Source: JADJNW01 sp964523725
Lineage (GTDB): Bacteria > Bacteroidota > Bacteroidia > Chitinophagales > Saprospiraceae
Assembly (NCBI GenBank): GCA_964523725.1
Contig: CAZGAU010000058.1
Location: 1 to 28,457, forward strand
Direction of reading: 5' to 3'
DNA: 28,457 nucleotides
A program made the translations under genes and the position numbers. The notes below the pieces were generated by a model. The model made no database searches. It worked only from the letters and a program-made list of their open reading frames with translations, and was not told where the DNA came from. Positions 14,400 through 23,311 of this stretch are shown here, one piece after another; positions within the stretch are counted from its first letter, which is position 1; each line of letters opens with the position of its first letter.

Positions 14400-15080
14400 T
14401 TAAACCAGCTTAGCCATATCACGCACCAGGATTTTACCCCGGTTGAAATAAATCAAATCTGATTTTTTCAGTTCATTTAGCACCAGAGTTACAGTCTGAC
14501 GCGAAGTACAGGTAATATTTGCAATATCTTGATGAGTAAGTGAATGTTTCAATAACATTTCGTATCCGACACGGCGTCCTTGTTTGTCCACAGCATCTTT
14601 GATAAATTCGATAATGCGGGTGCGGGCATCTTTAAAAATCAGGGATTCCAGCTTGTTTTCGGCTTTAATCAGGCGATTACCGAACAATTGCATTACATTA
14701 TTACTCAATTCGAAGTTGCTACGCATCAAATCCTGAAAATCTTCTACTTTTAGTGTATAAAGATGGACATCTTCGCGAAGCACCTGTGCAAATTCCTGCC
14801 GCTCCGGTTCGCCCACCAGCCCAAGTTCTCCAAACATTGCCAGCGGATGGATCAAAGCCTTGATCACCTCCTTGCCGTCACCGGAATGGGTTCCGATTTT
14901 GACCATGCCTTTTGCCAAAAAGTAAATCGTATCAGATGGTTCTCCGGGTAAGTAAATAAAACTGTAGCGCGGCTTCACTTTATGCTCCATCATTTCCGAT
15001 AGTCGGGATCTTTCTGCATCAGAAAGGGTGCTAAAAACTGGGAATTGGGTCAGGAAAGCCGTTTTTGTTTCAACATTCAT
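14400..15080 (-). CDS. Crp/Fnr family transcriptional regulator
   Basis: A 226-residue regulator. Residues 10-120 form the cyclic-nucleotide-binding-type beta roll (FPVFSTLSDAERSRLSEMME, IYLPGEPSDTIYFLAKGMVKIG, MFGELGLVGEPERQ). A linking helix follows (MQLFGNRLIKAENKLESLIF). The C-terminal winged helix reads LTHQDIANITCTSRQTVTLVLNELKKSDLIYFNRGKILVRD, with recognition helix TSRQTVTLVLNEL. No Fnr-type four-cysteine N-terminus is present, so it is not an oxygen-sensing Fe-S protein; the ligand (cAMP or other) is unknown. A purine-rich AAGGAAG lies just before the ATG at 15080, a reasonable ribosome site. Its upstream region contains TACCCCCTAC at 15197-15206, a 10-mer also found at the sigma/FecR junction. 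Confidence 0.9.
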   Translation of the reverse strand: MNVETKTAFLTQFPVFSTLSDAERSRLSEMMEHKVKPRYSFIYLPGEPSDTIYFLAKGMVKIGTHSGDGKEVIKALIHPLAMFGELGLVGEPERQEFAQVLREDVHLYTLKVEDFQDLMRSNFELSNNVMQLFGNRLIKAENKLESLIFKDARTRIIEFIKDAVDKQGRRVGYEMLLKHSLTHQDIANITCTSRQTVTLVLNELKKSDLIYFNRGKILVRDMAKLV

Positions 15081-15350
15081 AATCTTCCTTTTTAAGTTTT
15101 TTCAACAGATTGCCTTCAGAATAGAATACTTGGTTTTTTGGCATTTTTGGAGTTTTGCATTTGGTATTGCAATAAAAGAGACACCGACTTATTGGTTACC
15201 CCCTACGTCATGCGTAATTTTTTAAGGTAAAATCAAAAAGTTGAAGATATTTATTAAAGCATACGAGGAAAACTAATAGGTTGGACTCCCCCGAAGCATG
15301 ATAAAGTAAGGAAAGATGGATGTTTTAACAAGACATTAACAGGAGACAGG

Positions 15351-16274
15351 CTATTTGAAGATGGCTACAGAATCTACAACGGGGTTATAACCCGCAAAAA
15401 TTCCACGACCATTCTCTACATTGTTGTAAATAATCACCGGCTCGGAAAGCGGCCCGCCCGGGCTGGTCTGCTGGCGGCTCAAAGAATTGTGAAACAAATA
15501 ATAATCTTTGGAAACGGTACGCAATTCGGTAAACATTTTGCCCAAAATATGTTTGTCCGGTTCAATAAAAGTGGTCAAAGTAAATGAAAATGGTACAATT
15601 TTACCATCAAACGCGGTATCATCAAATAAAACGCCACCATCAAAGTAAGCAATTAAAGAATTATTATCATTCTCAGAGCTAAACTCAATGTTTCTGAGCC
15701 AGTTGCCGGTAATTACCGTATCGCCTTCCTCGATTTCATAATTCCAGATTTGCTGGTAGAAATTGAGATGATAAAAATTCACCACATTGGCAGGATCTTC
15801 GAAAACCAGCCCAACTTTGTAGCTATATACCTTCTGATCAGGCAAATCAAACTTTCTGACCTCAGAAATATTGAGAAAACGGATTTTAGCAGGCGAAGGG
15901 ATTTCGCTTACAGCCTGTACCGAAGCAAATCCCGGCGCTTCTACCTTGATGGTGTAAAGCGTATTCACGACGGGCTTCACATTTTGAGTAATATAGCGCG
16001 GTGGAAAGCGGTCGTCGCCCCCCTGCAATTGCAAGGCTTCCAGAAATTTATCACCGCGATACAAAGCAACCGAGGCGTTGTTAATGTATTCAGGATCATT
16101 ATTATTTAAAATCGATCGTGTTTTAGACACATACACCTCTACCACCTCATTTGGCACAAAATTGCTGGTAACGGCTAGTTTAGAGTTCAGATTATCCAGA
16201 TCAATATCAACCGGACGCTCGCAAGCAGCCAACAAAATCGAGACCAAAGCTATAAAGGGTAGAAAGCGCCGCAT
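15351..16274 (-). CDS. DUF4249 outer-membrane-associated lipoprotein
   Basis: A 307-residue protein with a lipoprotein signal (MRRFLPFIALVSILLAAC; lipobox LAAC, Cys18). The opening ERPVDIDLDNLNSKLAVTSNFVPNEVVEVYVSKTRSIL is characteristic of DUF4249, whose genes sit just after TonB-dependent receptors in Bacteroidota. Later motifs, such as an internal PSPAKIRFLNI and the C-terminal FNNV-like YNNVENGRGIFAGYN, also fit the family. It starts 11 bases after the stop of the receptor gene, so the two are co-transcribed and the protein probably works with the receptor on the cell surface or in the periplasm. Substrate is unknown. Nothing resembling a carbohydrate-binding SusD is present. Confidence 0.9.
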   Translation of the reverse strand: MRRFLPFIALVSILLAACERPVDIDLDNLNSKLAVTSNFVPNEVVEVYVSKTRSILNNNDPEYINNASVALYRGDKFLEALQLQGGDDRFPPRYITQNVKPVVNTLYTIKVEAPGFASVQAVSEIPSPAKIRFLNISEVRKFDLPDQKVYSYKVGLVFEDPANVVNFYHLNFYQQIWNYEIEEGDTVITGNWLRNIEFSSENDNNSLIAYFDGGVLFDDTAFDGKIVPFSFTLTTFIEPDKHILGKMFTELRTVSKDYYLFHNSLSRQQTSPGGPLSEPVIIYNNVENGRGIFAGYNPVVDSVAIFK

Positions 16275-16285
16275 CGTAATCTTGT

Positions 16286-18955
16286 TTAGAATTTGATGGA
16301 ATAATTGACCGAAGGTAAAATAGGCAAAAGCCAGACCTGCACGAATTCCTTAGTTTCCTTCAATTCCCCGCCTTCATTGACAAATTTCGTTTGAAGGTTG
16401 AAGTATAGTGGGTTTCTCCGATCGTAAGCATTATACAATCCAACATTCAGTCCGTGCCAGAAGTTCTTGGTTTTGAAGGTAAAATGAGCATTTAAGTCCA
16501 GCCGATGGTAAACCGGCATCCGATATGCATTTTTGGAACCATAATCAATCACGGGTACCGAGCCGCCTCCAGGTTGATCAAAATAAAATTCTGAGACCGG
16601 AAGACTGTAGGCAAATCCTGTACTCAAAATCCAATTGGCGCTTACACGCATCCAGCGATTGAAGGAATGCTGCAAAACGATTTTCAAATCGTGCCGCCGA
16701 TCAAATTTAAAAGGATACCGATTACCAAGGTTGACCCGCTCAAACTGCCGGTCTGCCCAAGATAAGGTATAGGAAACCCAACCCGTCGTAGTGCCGGTCG
16801 ATTTACGCAGCAAAAACTCCAAGCCATAAGCCCGTCCATTCCCGGTTGTTACGTTTTCTTCCCAATTATTCAGAAAGAATGCACCTTCGGTAAAACTGAG
16901 CAAATCGCTCATTTCTTTATAATAGCCCTCCACACTGAGTTCCAACGGTTTCAGTTCCAGATCAAAGCCCGCAGAAGCTTGCCACGCGCGTTGAGGACGA
17001 ACTTTCGCAGTAGCCGGTACCCAAAGATCGGTCGGTAAGCCAATATTGGAGTTGGATAACAAGTGTAAAAACTGCGCCATTTCACCATACGAAGCCTTGA
17101 ACCCCAAATGTTTATGAGCGCGCCAATAGGCAGAAATACGCGGCTGAAGCGAGTTGTAGGTTTTTTCCTGAACGGTCAGGCGTGCAGCGTGCAAACCAAT
17201 ATTCAAGGCAAAATCAGAGCCCAGAATGATATTATCTTCAAGATAGGCAAAGGATTCCACCGATTCGATCGGATCATTGCCCTGTACTTCATCTTCGCCA
17301 AGGATTTCGGTAGTTTCATTATAGGTCAGCGCTCCCGGGTTAAATTGGTGTTTCGTAAGTCCAAATCCAAAGCGTAAAGTTTGTGATGGCGACAAAAGCC
17401 AGTCAAAATCAGTCCTCCCGCCAATATCCTCAATACTGGAACGATAGCGACCGTAGTCATATACCCGGAACAGAGTCGTGTCTTTATTTTTCAGTACCAG
17501 CGAATCTACTTCACCGTAGTAAAAATCAGTAGCAAAGCGAGTGTAAGTCAGCGTTGTATTGGAGAAGAGTTTATCGCCAAATATATGATTCCAGCGAGCA
17601 GAAGAGACCGTATTGCCCCACCTGAGTTCCTCCCCATACCAGTTATCATAGCGAATGCGCAGCGTGTCTTCCCAAGAATTACTATAAAACGAAAAGCTAT
17701 CCGATTGGAAACCGGTATTCCGGAAATTATCATTACCCCGATAAAAACTCAGATAGACCTTGTCTTTTGGAGAAAGGGAGTAGTTTAGCTTCGCGTTGAT
17801 ATCATAAAACTCATATAAAGTTTCGCCATCTACACCTTGCTCGGCTTTTTCCCGCTGAGAAATGGGGCGTGTGTACCAATTAAGAAAAGACCTCCGGGCT
17901 GACACAAAAAAAGACCCCTTTTCTTTGACAATCGGTCCCTCCAGAGAAGCCCTGGCCGTGAGTAAACCAATCTCAGCATGCCCACTAAGGCGATTCACAT
18001 TCCCATCTTTGGTATGAATATCCAGAACCGAAGAAAGGCGGCCACCGTAACGCGCTGAAAATCCACCTTTTATTAGTTGCGCACTTCGAATTGCATCAGA
18101 ATTAAATACTGAAAACAGGCCACCGGCATGCAAGGGATTGTAAACCGGCACGCCGTCGATCAGAATCAGGTTGTGCTCAGGGTTTCCGCCGCGAACGTGA
18201 ATGCCGCCAATACCATCCGTGCCGGTTTGGACGCCAGGAAGCAGATGCGTTACTCGAATAAAATCAGGCTCTCCACCCAGAGAAGGAAGCAACTCTATAT
18301 CTTCGCCGGTGAAATAATCGGTGCTAATGCCCGACCGAAGCCCCGTGGTAATGGAATCCCGAGCGACAACTTCAATTTCCGGCAAGAGCAAAGAGGCGCT
18401 CAGGTTGATTCGCAACTGCGTGTCACTGTTCAGCTTTAAAACATATTCCTGCGGAATGTAGCCGAGATAATACACGCTAAGTCGCACCTCGCCCTCAGGC
18501 AGGGTCAGGCTGAAAAAGCCATATTCATTGGTTTCGGTGCCTTTGCCCAGTTTACGGTCGAGTACGCTGGCTGCAATGAGCCGCTCTCCGGAGTCTCCAT
18601 CCTGCACAAATCCACTGATGGTAAACTTCCGCTCTATTTTAGGTTTTTCTTTTTTGTACAGCACAATTTGGCTGCCAATTTCGCGATAAGCGATGTCTGT
18701 ATCCTGCAATAAAGCATCCAGCACCAACCGCAGCGGTTTTTTATTGAATTTTACGGTAATCTGTTTATCGGGTATTAAATTATTGCTAAAAGAAAGGCGG
18801 GCTTCGTAATCCGATATAAGTTGGAGTAATGCTTGTTCCAGCGAGATTTCTTTAACATGAAGACTTACAGGAATATCCAACGCATTTTGAGCCACTGTTA
18901 CGTTGCTCAAAAGCGTAAGTGATAGCCACAAAATTGCCCATCTGCCCTGTATCAT
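16286..18955 (-). CDS. TonB-dependent receptor with N-terminal STN signalling domain
   Basis: An 889-residue outer-membrane receptor. A signal peptide (MIQGRWAILWLSLTLLSNVT) is followed by an STN domain at about 25-100 (LEQALLQLISDYEARLSFSN, FNKKPLRLVLDALLQDTDIAY), which contacts FecR-type anti-sigma factors. A carboxypeptidase-regulatory-like beta domain follows at about 112-195 (FTISGFVQDGDSGERLIAASV), then the plug at about 205-315 (GIHVRGGNPEHNLILIDGVPVYNP, FSARYGGRLSSVLDI), then the 22-strand-type barrel, ending KEFVQVWLLPILPSVNYSIKF with the expected terminal Phe. It transports an unknown ligand with TonB energy and signals its presence through FecR to the ECF sigma factor encoded upstream. 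A -7-like element at 18993 may give it a promoter of its own. Confidence 0.95.
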   Translation of the reverse strand: MIQGRWAILWLSLTLLSNVTVAQNALDIPVSLHVKEISLEQALLQLISDYEARLSFSNNLIPDKQITVKFNKKPLRLVLDALLQDTDIAYREIGSQIVLYKKEKPKIERKFTISGFVQDGDSGERLIAASVLDRKLGKGTETNEYGFFSLTLPEGEVRLSVYYLGYIPQEYVLKLNSDTQLRINLSASLLLPEIEVVARDSITTGLRSGISTDYFTGEDIELLPSLGGEPDFIRVTHLLPGVQTGTDGIGGIHVRGGNPEHNLILIDGVPVYNPLHAGGLFSVFNSDAIRSAQLIKGGFSARYGGRLSSVLDIHTKDGNVNRLSGHAEIGLLTARASLEGPIVKEKGSFFVSARRSFLNWYTRPISQREKAEQGVDGETLYEFYDINAKLNYSLSPKDKVYLSFYRGNDNFRNTGFQSDSFSFYSNSWEDTLRIRYDNWYGEELRWGNTVSSARWNHIFGDKLFSNTTLTYTRFATDFYYGEVDSLVLKNKDTTLFRVYDYGRYRSSIEDIGGRTDFDWLLSPSQTLRFGFGLTKHQFNPGALTYNETTEILGEDEVQGNDPIESVESFAYLEDNIILGSDFALNIGLHAARLTVQEKTYNSLQPRISAYWRAHKHLGFKASYGEMAQFLHLLSNSNIGLPTDLWVPATAKVRPQRAWQASAGFDLELKPLELSVEGYYKEMSDLLSFTEGAFFLNNWEENVTTGNGRAYGLEFLLRKSTGTTTGWVSYTLSWADRQFERVNLGNRYPFKFDRRHDLKIVLQHSFNRWMRVSANWILSTGFAYSLPVSEFYFDQPGGGSVPVIDYGSKNAYRMPVYHRLDLNAHFTFKTKNFWHGLNVGLYNAYDRRNPLYFNLQTKFVNEGGELKETKEFVQVWLLPILPSVNYSIKF

Positions 18956-18992
18956 TCATTAAATATTGTAAAAATACTCCATAAGCAGATTT

Positions 18993-19000
18993 CAAATTTA
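18993..19000 (-). promoter_or_regulatory. Putative -7 element TAAATTTG for the TonB receptor gene
   Basis: Exact TAnnTTTG on the minus strand, 37 bases before the ATG at 18955, in the 112-base gap after fecR. No convincing -33 box. Confidence 0.4.
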
Positions 19001-19067
19001 CAGCTATTTAAGCAGGAATGAAAGAGGTGGGGTGTGGAAATATGTCCGGCTTAACACCAAATTAACT

Positions 19068-20135
19068 TTATTGGCATCCTTCGCCGCTGAAAATATAATG
19101 TTTGGGGGTACTTTTCTTCAAATTTAATCCCAAACCCAAAGAAAGCGATTCCACCACTTCGCTCAGCTGAGAGTTTTCAAAATCACTGGTGTATTCGCAG
19201 TTTTTTATGCTGGGGGTGGTTACCTCGATCTTGACTTTATAATATCTTTCCAATGCCTGGAAGACTTCCGTCAATGGGGTTTTTACAAAATTTAAGCGGT
19301 GCGTGCGCCAGGCTTGTGCGTTGAGCTGCGAAGGTTTTTTTCTGGATAATTCATTTTTACCGGCATCAAAAATCCCTTTTTCGCCAGCTTTTAAAATCAC
19401 AGACTGATCACTCTGCAAAACTGAGAATTGCACTCTCCCCTCTTCTACTTCCACTTCTGTCAAATTTTCCCGCGGATAAGCTCGGACGTTGAATTCGGTG
19501 CCCAGCACCGCAATCTCAGTTTGAGCGGTAGTAATAACAAAGGGTTTAGTTGCATCGGATTGCACAGAGAAGTAGGCTTCGCCGGCCAGAATCACCGACC
19601 GTTGCTCAGATTTATTGAAATTTTTCGGATAGGTCAGTTTACTGTTTTCATTCAAAACTATGATTGAACCATCTTCCAGGGTAATTTTCTGCTGTTCGGC
19701 AGCCTCTGTTTGCACAACAAGTTGATTATCTTCAGGTTGCAACAAGAAAACGCCCGCAACGGCAATCAATAGGATAGCCGCTGCAACACTCAGCCAGCGC
19801 CTTCTGGCAGCTACGCGCAAACGGGTTGAATCTTCAGCTTTGGCTGCCTGCATGCGTACTTGCAACTTGGCCCAACCGGCATCCACGTTCGGCTCGTAGC
19901 TGTTTTTGTAATTTTTGCTCCAGTGTTCGATTTGCTCTAGTTCTTTCGCCATAATTTTTCCTTTAGCATCCTGCAATATTTGCTGCAATGCTGCCTCCTC
20001 CTCCGGTTTGATTGTACCAGCGTGTTTTTTGTTTCTCAGCGATATATATTTCTCAATGTCCATTTCACTGCATTTGGGTTTGATCGATCCAAACAAATTA
20101 TCACGGATCATTCTATCAATCAATTCCCTTTTCAT
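19068..20135 (-). CDS. FecR family anti-sigma factor
   Basis: A 355-residue single-pass inner-membrane protein. Residues 1-113 are cytoplasmic, and a transmembrane helix lies at about 114-132 (WLSVAAAILLIAVAGVFLL). The periplasmic FecR domain follows (ITLEDGSIIVLNENSKLTYP, RSVILAGEAYFSVQSDATKPFVI, VLGTEFNVRAYP, VEVEEGRVQF). The C-terminal DUF4974-type region is LNFVKTPLTEVFQALERYYKVKIE. It holds the ECF sigma factor until the TonB receptor reports ligand. The cytoplasmic part contains a charged stretch near residues 25-60 (DIEKYISLRNKKHAGTIKPE) ahead of the usual HWSKNYKNSYEP region. ATG at 20135 is used; a GTG at 20147 would add four residues. A hairpin lies between the sigma stop and this start. 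Confidence 0.9.
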   Translation of the reverse strand: MKRELIDRMIRDNLFGSIKPKCSEMDIEKYISLRNKKHAGTIKPEEEAALQQILQDAKGKIMAKELEQIEHWSKNYKNSYEPNVDAGWAKLQVRMQAAKAEDSTRLRVAARRRWLSVAAAILLIAVAGVFLLQPEDNQLVVQTEAAEQQKITLEDGSIIVLNENSKLTYPKNFNKSEQRSVILAGEAYFSVQSDATKPFVITTAQTEIAVLGTEFNVRAYPRENLTEVEVEEGRVQFSVLQSDQSVILKAGEKGIFDAGKNELSRKKPSQLNAQAWRTHRLNFVKTPLTEVFQALERYYKVKIEVTTPSIKNCEYTSDFENSQLSEVVESLSLGLGLNLKKSTPKHYIFSGEGCQ

Positions 20136-20149
20136 AACCTTTGACACTA

Positions 20150-20183
20150 TTTGACAGGGTACCCCCTACCGTTTTATGTCAAA
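20150..20183 (-). promoter_or_regulatory. RNA hairpin at the sigma/fecR junction with a G-run loop
   Basis: In the transcript, arms TTTGACA and TGTCAAA (plus-strand 20150-20156 and 20177-20183) enclose an inner GGTA/TACC stem around GGGGG. It overlaps the last codons of the sigma gene and ends 14 bases before the fecR ATG. A second TTTGACA lies at 20140-20146. A role in translation of fecR is inferred. Confidence 0.45.
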
Positions 20184-20755
20184 AATGCCAGTAGAATAAG
20201 TAAGCCACCCGACAAATAGGGTTTCAAAACTGCCCGCATATGTTTTAACGCTTTAGATATCTGATTTTCAACGGTTTTAATAGAAATATTTAAATGGTCG
20301 GCGATTTCCTGATAAGATAATTCATCCTGGCGACTCAGCATAAACACCATGCGGCATTTCTCCGGCAATTGATCGATGGCTTCATCAATAAACTGCTGCA
20401 ATTCTTCGGCTTCCAGGTTTTGAGGGGTACTGGGGGCGGCATCTTCGATTCTGGGCAACTCTTGTTCGTCGTCCCACTTGATTTTTTTATCGCGCAGATA
20501 ATTCAGCGTTTTATTCACCGCAGCCCGCCGCAGGTAAGCCTTCAGCGAGGTATTGATCGTCAGCTCATCCTTGCGGCGCCACAATTCAAAGAATACCTCC
20601 TGCCCCAAATCTTCGGCGACTTGCGCATCCGTCACCACCTGATACACTGCCTTGCAAACGAAAGCATAGTACTGCCTAAACAACACCTCGATGGCTTTGT
20701 CCGCGTCCTTCCCTAGTAATTCCAGCAACTCCTGGTCGGTAAAATTCTCTTGCAA
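20174..20755 (-). CDS. ECF sigma factor (FecI-like, Bacteroidota type)
   Basis: A 193-residue sigma-70 family protein. Region 2 spans about 20-90 (AIEVLFRQYYAFVCKAVYQVVTDAQVAEDLGQEVFFELWRRKDE, then LKAYLRRAAVNKTLNYLRDKK). A short acidic linker follows, then region 4 at about 130-180 (IDQLPEKCRMVFMLSRQDELSYQEIADHLNISIKTVENQISKALKHMR). The C-terminal tail GGLLILLAFLT is hydrophobic, as often seen in Bacteroidota members paired with FecR. It should direct polymerase to the receptor operon when released by the FecR protein encoded 38 bases downstream. A minus-strand TATTTTTG sits at 20786-20793 as a likely -7 element. Start ATG at 20755. Confidence 0.92.
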   Translation of the reverse strand: MQENFTDQELLELLGKDADKAIEVLFRQYYAFVCKAVYQVVTDAQVAEDLGQEVFFELWRRKDELTINTSLKAYLRRAAVNKTLNYLRDKKIKWDDEQELPRIEDAAPSTPQNLEAEELQQFIDEAIDQLPEKCRMVFMLSRQDELSYQEIADHLNISIKTVENQISKALKHMRAVLKPYLSGGLLILLAFLT

Positions 20756-20785
20756 GTCGTATAAAATATTTTACAATGAGTCGTT

Positions 20786-20793
20786 CAAAAATA
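20786..20793 (-). promoter_or_regulatory. Putative -7 element TATTTTTG for the ECF sigma operon
   Basis: Exact TAnnTTTG on the minus strand, 30 bases before the ATG at 20755. The -33 region lacks TTTG. Confidence 0.4.
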
Positions 20794-20910
20794 TGAATTT
20801 ATTGGCATATAGGCAGGGGTAATACCAGAAAAGTAAGACGTAAAACTTGCAAAGCTTATAATAAGCAAAGGGACAATTTTAAATTAAAATAAAATATTTC
20901 ATAAGAAGTT

Positions 20911-20941
20911 GATTGTCAGCTTAATTTGACTTTCGACAATC
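20911..20941 (-). terminator. Possible terminator hairpin after the PAP2 gene
   Basis: A perfect 7-base inverted repeat GATTGTC/GACAATC with a 17-base loop lies 36 bases beyond the PAP2 stop. It has no proper U-tract, so the call is weak. Confidence 0.3.
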
Positions 20942-20976
20942 GACTGTAAAACGGTCCGACTACTTACTAAAATTAT

Positions 20977-21663
20977 TTATGCTTTGGCTACCGGTTTTCT
21001 TCTCTTCAGCAAGGAGCGATCTGCCCAGGCTCGATTGGGGAATCTTTCATGAAAATAATAAAATATAATGGCGATTATTACACCTATAATAGCACCTAAA
21101 TAAACGTCCTTCAAAAAATGCTGAACTAAATAAATCCTGGAAATGCCGACTAATAAAGCGACCAGAAATAGCACCACCGCCCAACCCTGCTTTTTGGGCA
21201 GTATAAACGCCAGAAATGCATACAAGGCAAAAGCCGCCATTGTATGCCCAGAAGGGAATGCATTGGTGCCGCCGTTGATGTGCACACCTTCTACCAGGTG
21301 GAGCTGATCGGTCATATTCAATTGCTGAAAATAAAGCCAGGGGCGCGGATGCGCAAAGAGTTTTTTGGTAACATTGGAGGTAATCATAACTATCATACCT
21401 AACAAAGGCACGTACATCGCCGTGCGAAAACGCACAAACAAAAAGACCAGCGCAACGATCACAAAGCCCGCGCCTTCACCCAGGCGCGTGCCATACCGGA
21501 AGAACAAGTCCCCAAATACCGTACGGCGTTCACTGAAGTAAAATATTTCATCTCCCTGATTGATGGTCAGCAATAAAATGGCGCCAACTACCAGAAAAAG
21601 GGCAAAACAAGCAAAAAACCAAGCGTTTTCCTTGATCAGATTTTTGAAATAAACAAGATTCAT
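20977..21663 (-). CDS. PAP2-superfamily membrane phosphatase
   Basis: A 228-residue protein with about five to six membrane helices and the three PAP2 motifs intact: K100 with R107-P108 (KKLFAHPRP), PSGH at 137-140 (H140), and SRIYLVQHFLKD at 175-186 (R176, H182, D186). These residues form the active site of lipid phosphate phosphatases, which dephosphorylate phosphatidic acid, undecaprenyl diphosphate or lipid A. The start ATG overlaps the stop of the upstream permease gene (ATGA), so the two proteins are made together. That pairing with an LPS-export-type permease favours a lipid A or carrier-lipid substrate over phospholipid, but this is inference. The C-terminus is basic (LLKRRKPVAKA) and probably cytoplasmic. 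Confidence 0.88.
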   Translation of the reverse strand: MNLVYFKNLIKENAWFFACFALFLVVGAILLLTINQGDEIFYFSERRTVFGDLFFRYGTRLGEGAGFVIVALVFLFVRFRTAMYVPLLGMIVMITSNVTKKLFAHPRPWLYFQQLNMTDQLHLVEGVHINGGTNAFPSGHTMAAFALYAFLAFILPKKQGWAVVLFLVALLVGISRIYLVQHFLKDVYLGAIIGVIIAIIFYYFHERFPNRAWADRSLLKRRKPVAKA

Positions 21664-23294
21664 GCTTTTGCTTTTCTTTTTGCAAACCAGGTTTTGATGC
21701 GCGTAATCGTCTCCGAAATTTGCAGGCTGGAATCATTCATGGCTTTGAAAGTCAAAATTATCCCAATTGGAAACATTACGATTGCCGGCACCCAGGCAGC
21801 CGCCACCGGAGGTAATACAAATGCTTCGGCGATTTTGCGACAAAAAATGGTGAGAATTACAAATATCATAAAAAAGATAATAGAAATGAGGATCGGATAA
21901 CCAAACCCGCCCTTGCGCACAATCGCACCCATGGGTGCACCCACAAATACAAAAATGATACACACAAAAGCAATGCTGTACTTCGTCCACATTTCGTAGC
22001 TGTACTTAACCTTGGTTTCGCGCATGGTGACCATAGATCGAACCGCCGACTCTGCTTGATTTTGGATACTCATTACAAAGGTTCTGGCGCGGTCATACAA
22101 TTTTTGCTGGTCTTCTTTTCGGAAGGTAGTTGCAAAATCTTCGTATGATTTTAAATCTTTATCGATCTCTTGTTCTACCGGCAGTGGGCCAACCGGATAC
22201 GAACGTGGCCTGGGGCGATTAATCGGTTGGGGGGGTGCCTGATTGACATGCTGGGTAATGGTATCGTTATTTAAACTGTCGGTTTGAATGAAATTAGAAT
22301 CCAATTGATCCACTAAAATTGGCTCTTTGGAATGGGTATCGCGAGGTGCAATTTCATTCAGATAAGCAATGGTAATACTATCCGGGGGTAAAAAACTGAA
22401 ATAACTACCAATCTGGGTAGAAAGCGAAATTGCCCGGTCTTCGATGCGGATGTCAATGGAATCAATGGCATCGCGTAGCTCCGGGATGCTCATCATCGTC
22501 CGGTTGGATTTGAAAAGTTCCTCATTGGTGCGGCTCAGCCCAAATTCACTCATATCAAAGACTTTCGTCCACTTATCAAAGGATGTTCGTACAAACGGAT
22601 ACTTACCGCTTTGTCGGGTCGGTGAAGAAGGATGCACTTCAATATATTGATGTCCTTGTTTCAGATTCATCACAAAGTAGCGCCCGTCTGGTGTGGTGTA
22701 CATTTCGCCTTCCTCGGCTGTAATCTGACTATACTGTCCTTTGGAAGCTTCACTGTGATCGTAGATCAGCACATCTTTGATCGTTTTTCCATCGCGACCT
22801 TTCTGTCCGATATGAATGGTAAAGCCCTGAAAATCATCATTAAAAATACCCTCATCCAGGCGAAGCGCCGGTTTTTGTTGCTGCACATCGTACATACGAG
22901 AGCCGAACTTCAAATTTGCCAATGGAATTAGCGTAGCCGAGCAATAATAAGAAAGCATGGCAAATAAAAACCCGAAGATAATCAGTGGCCGCATCACACG
23001 CAGCAGCGGCACACCGGCAGATTTCACGCTGGAAAGCTCGTAGGTTTCTGCCATATTCCCCATCACCATCACCGATGAAATAAGAATAGCCAAAGGTAGC
23101 GCCATTGGGATAAGGCTTACGCACTTGTAGGCCAGCAATTCGATCACAAAGAAAAAGCCCAGTCCCTTGCCCGCAATGTCGTCGATATAAAACCAAAGCG
23201 TCTGCATCAGGAAAAAGAATATCGCAATCCCGAAGGTCACAATAAACGGCGGGATGAAACTTTTGGTAACTAAGCGATCTATAATTTTTATCAT
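21660..23294 (-). CDS. LptF/LptG family (YjgP/YjgQ) permease
   Basis: A 544-residue inner-membrane protein. It starts with the family signature MIKIIDRLVTKSFIPPFIVTF and three N-terminal helices, followed by a jellyroll-type periplasmic domain (about 125-240: LRLDEGIFNDDFQGFTIHIG, ITAEEGEMYTTPDGRYFVMNLKQGHQY). Three C-terminal helices complete it (FVCIIFVFVGAPMGAIVRKGGFGYPILISI). LptF and LptG form the transmembrane part of the LptB2FG pump that extracts lipopolysaccharide. E. coli members are about 360 residues; the excess here is an extended segment at about 290-440 containing a proline-rich stretch (PPQPINRPRPRSYPVGPLP) and a long helix. Long versions are usual in Bacteroidota. Which of LptF or LptG it represents cannot be told. 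A -7 element lies 18 bases upstream. Confidence 0.88.
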   Translation of the reverse strand: MIKIIDRLVTKSFIPPFIVTFGIAIFFFLMQTLWFYIDDIAGKGLGFFFVIELLAYKCVSLIPMALPLAILISSVMVMGNMAETYELSSVKSAGVPLLRVMRPLIIFGFLFAMLSYYCSATLIPLANLKFGSRMYDVQQQKPALRLDEGIFNDDFQGFTIHIGQKGRDGKTIKDVLIYDHSEASKGQYSQITAEEGEMYTTPDGRYFVMNLKQGHQYIEVHPSSPTRQSGKYPFVRTSFDKWTKVFDMSEFGLSRTNEELFKSNRTMMSIPELRDAIDSIDIRIEDRAISLSTQIGSYFSFLPPDSITIAYLNEIAPRDTHSKEPILVDQLDSNFIQTDSLNNDTITQHVNQAPPQPINRPRPRSYPVGPLPVEQEIDKDLKSYEDFATTFRKEDQQKLYDRARTFVMSIQNQAESAVRSMVTMRETKVKYSYEMWTKYSIAFVCIIFVFVGAPMGAIVRKGGFGYPILISIIFFMIFVILTIFCRKIAEAFVLPPVAAAWVPAIVMFPIGIILTFKAMNDSSLQISETITRIKTWFAKRKAKA

Positions 23295-23311
23295 ATCGTC
23301 AATTCAACGCG

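Noticed and set aside
15351..18955. Sus-type polysaccharide utilisation locus
   Set aside because: The receptor is followed by DUF4249, not SusD, and no glycoside hydrolase is nearby.
20854..20866. Short palindrome GCTTATAATAAGC in the gap before the sigma operon
   Set aside because: A single odd-length palindrome of low complexity, no second copy and no positional link to a promoter.
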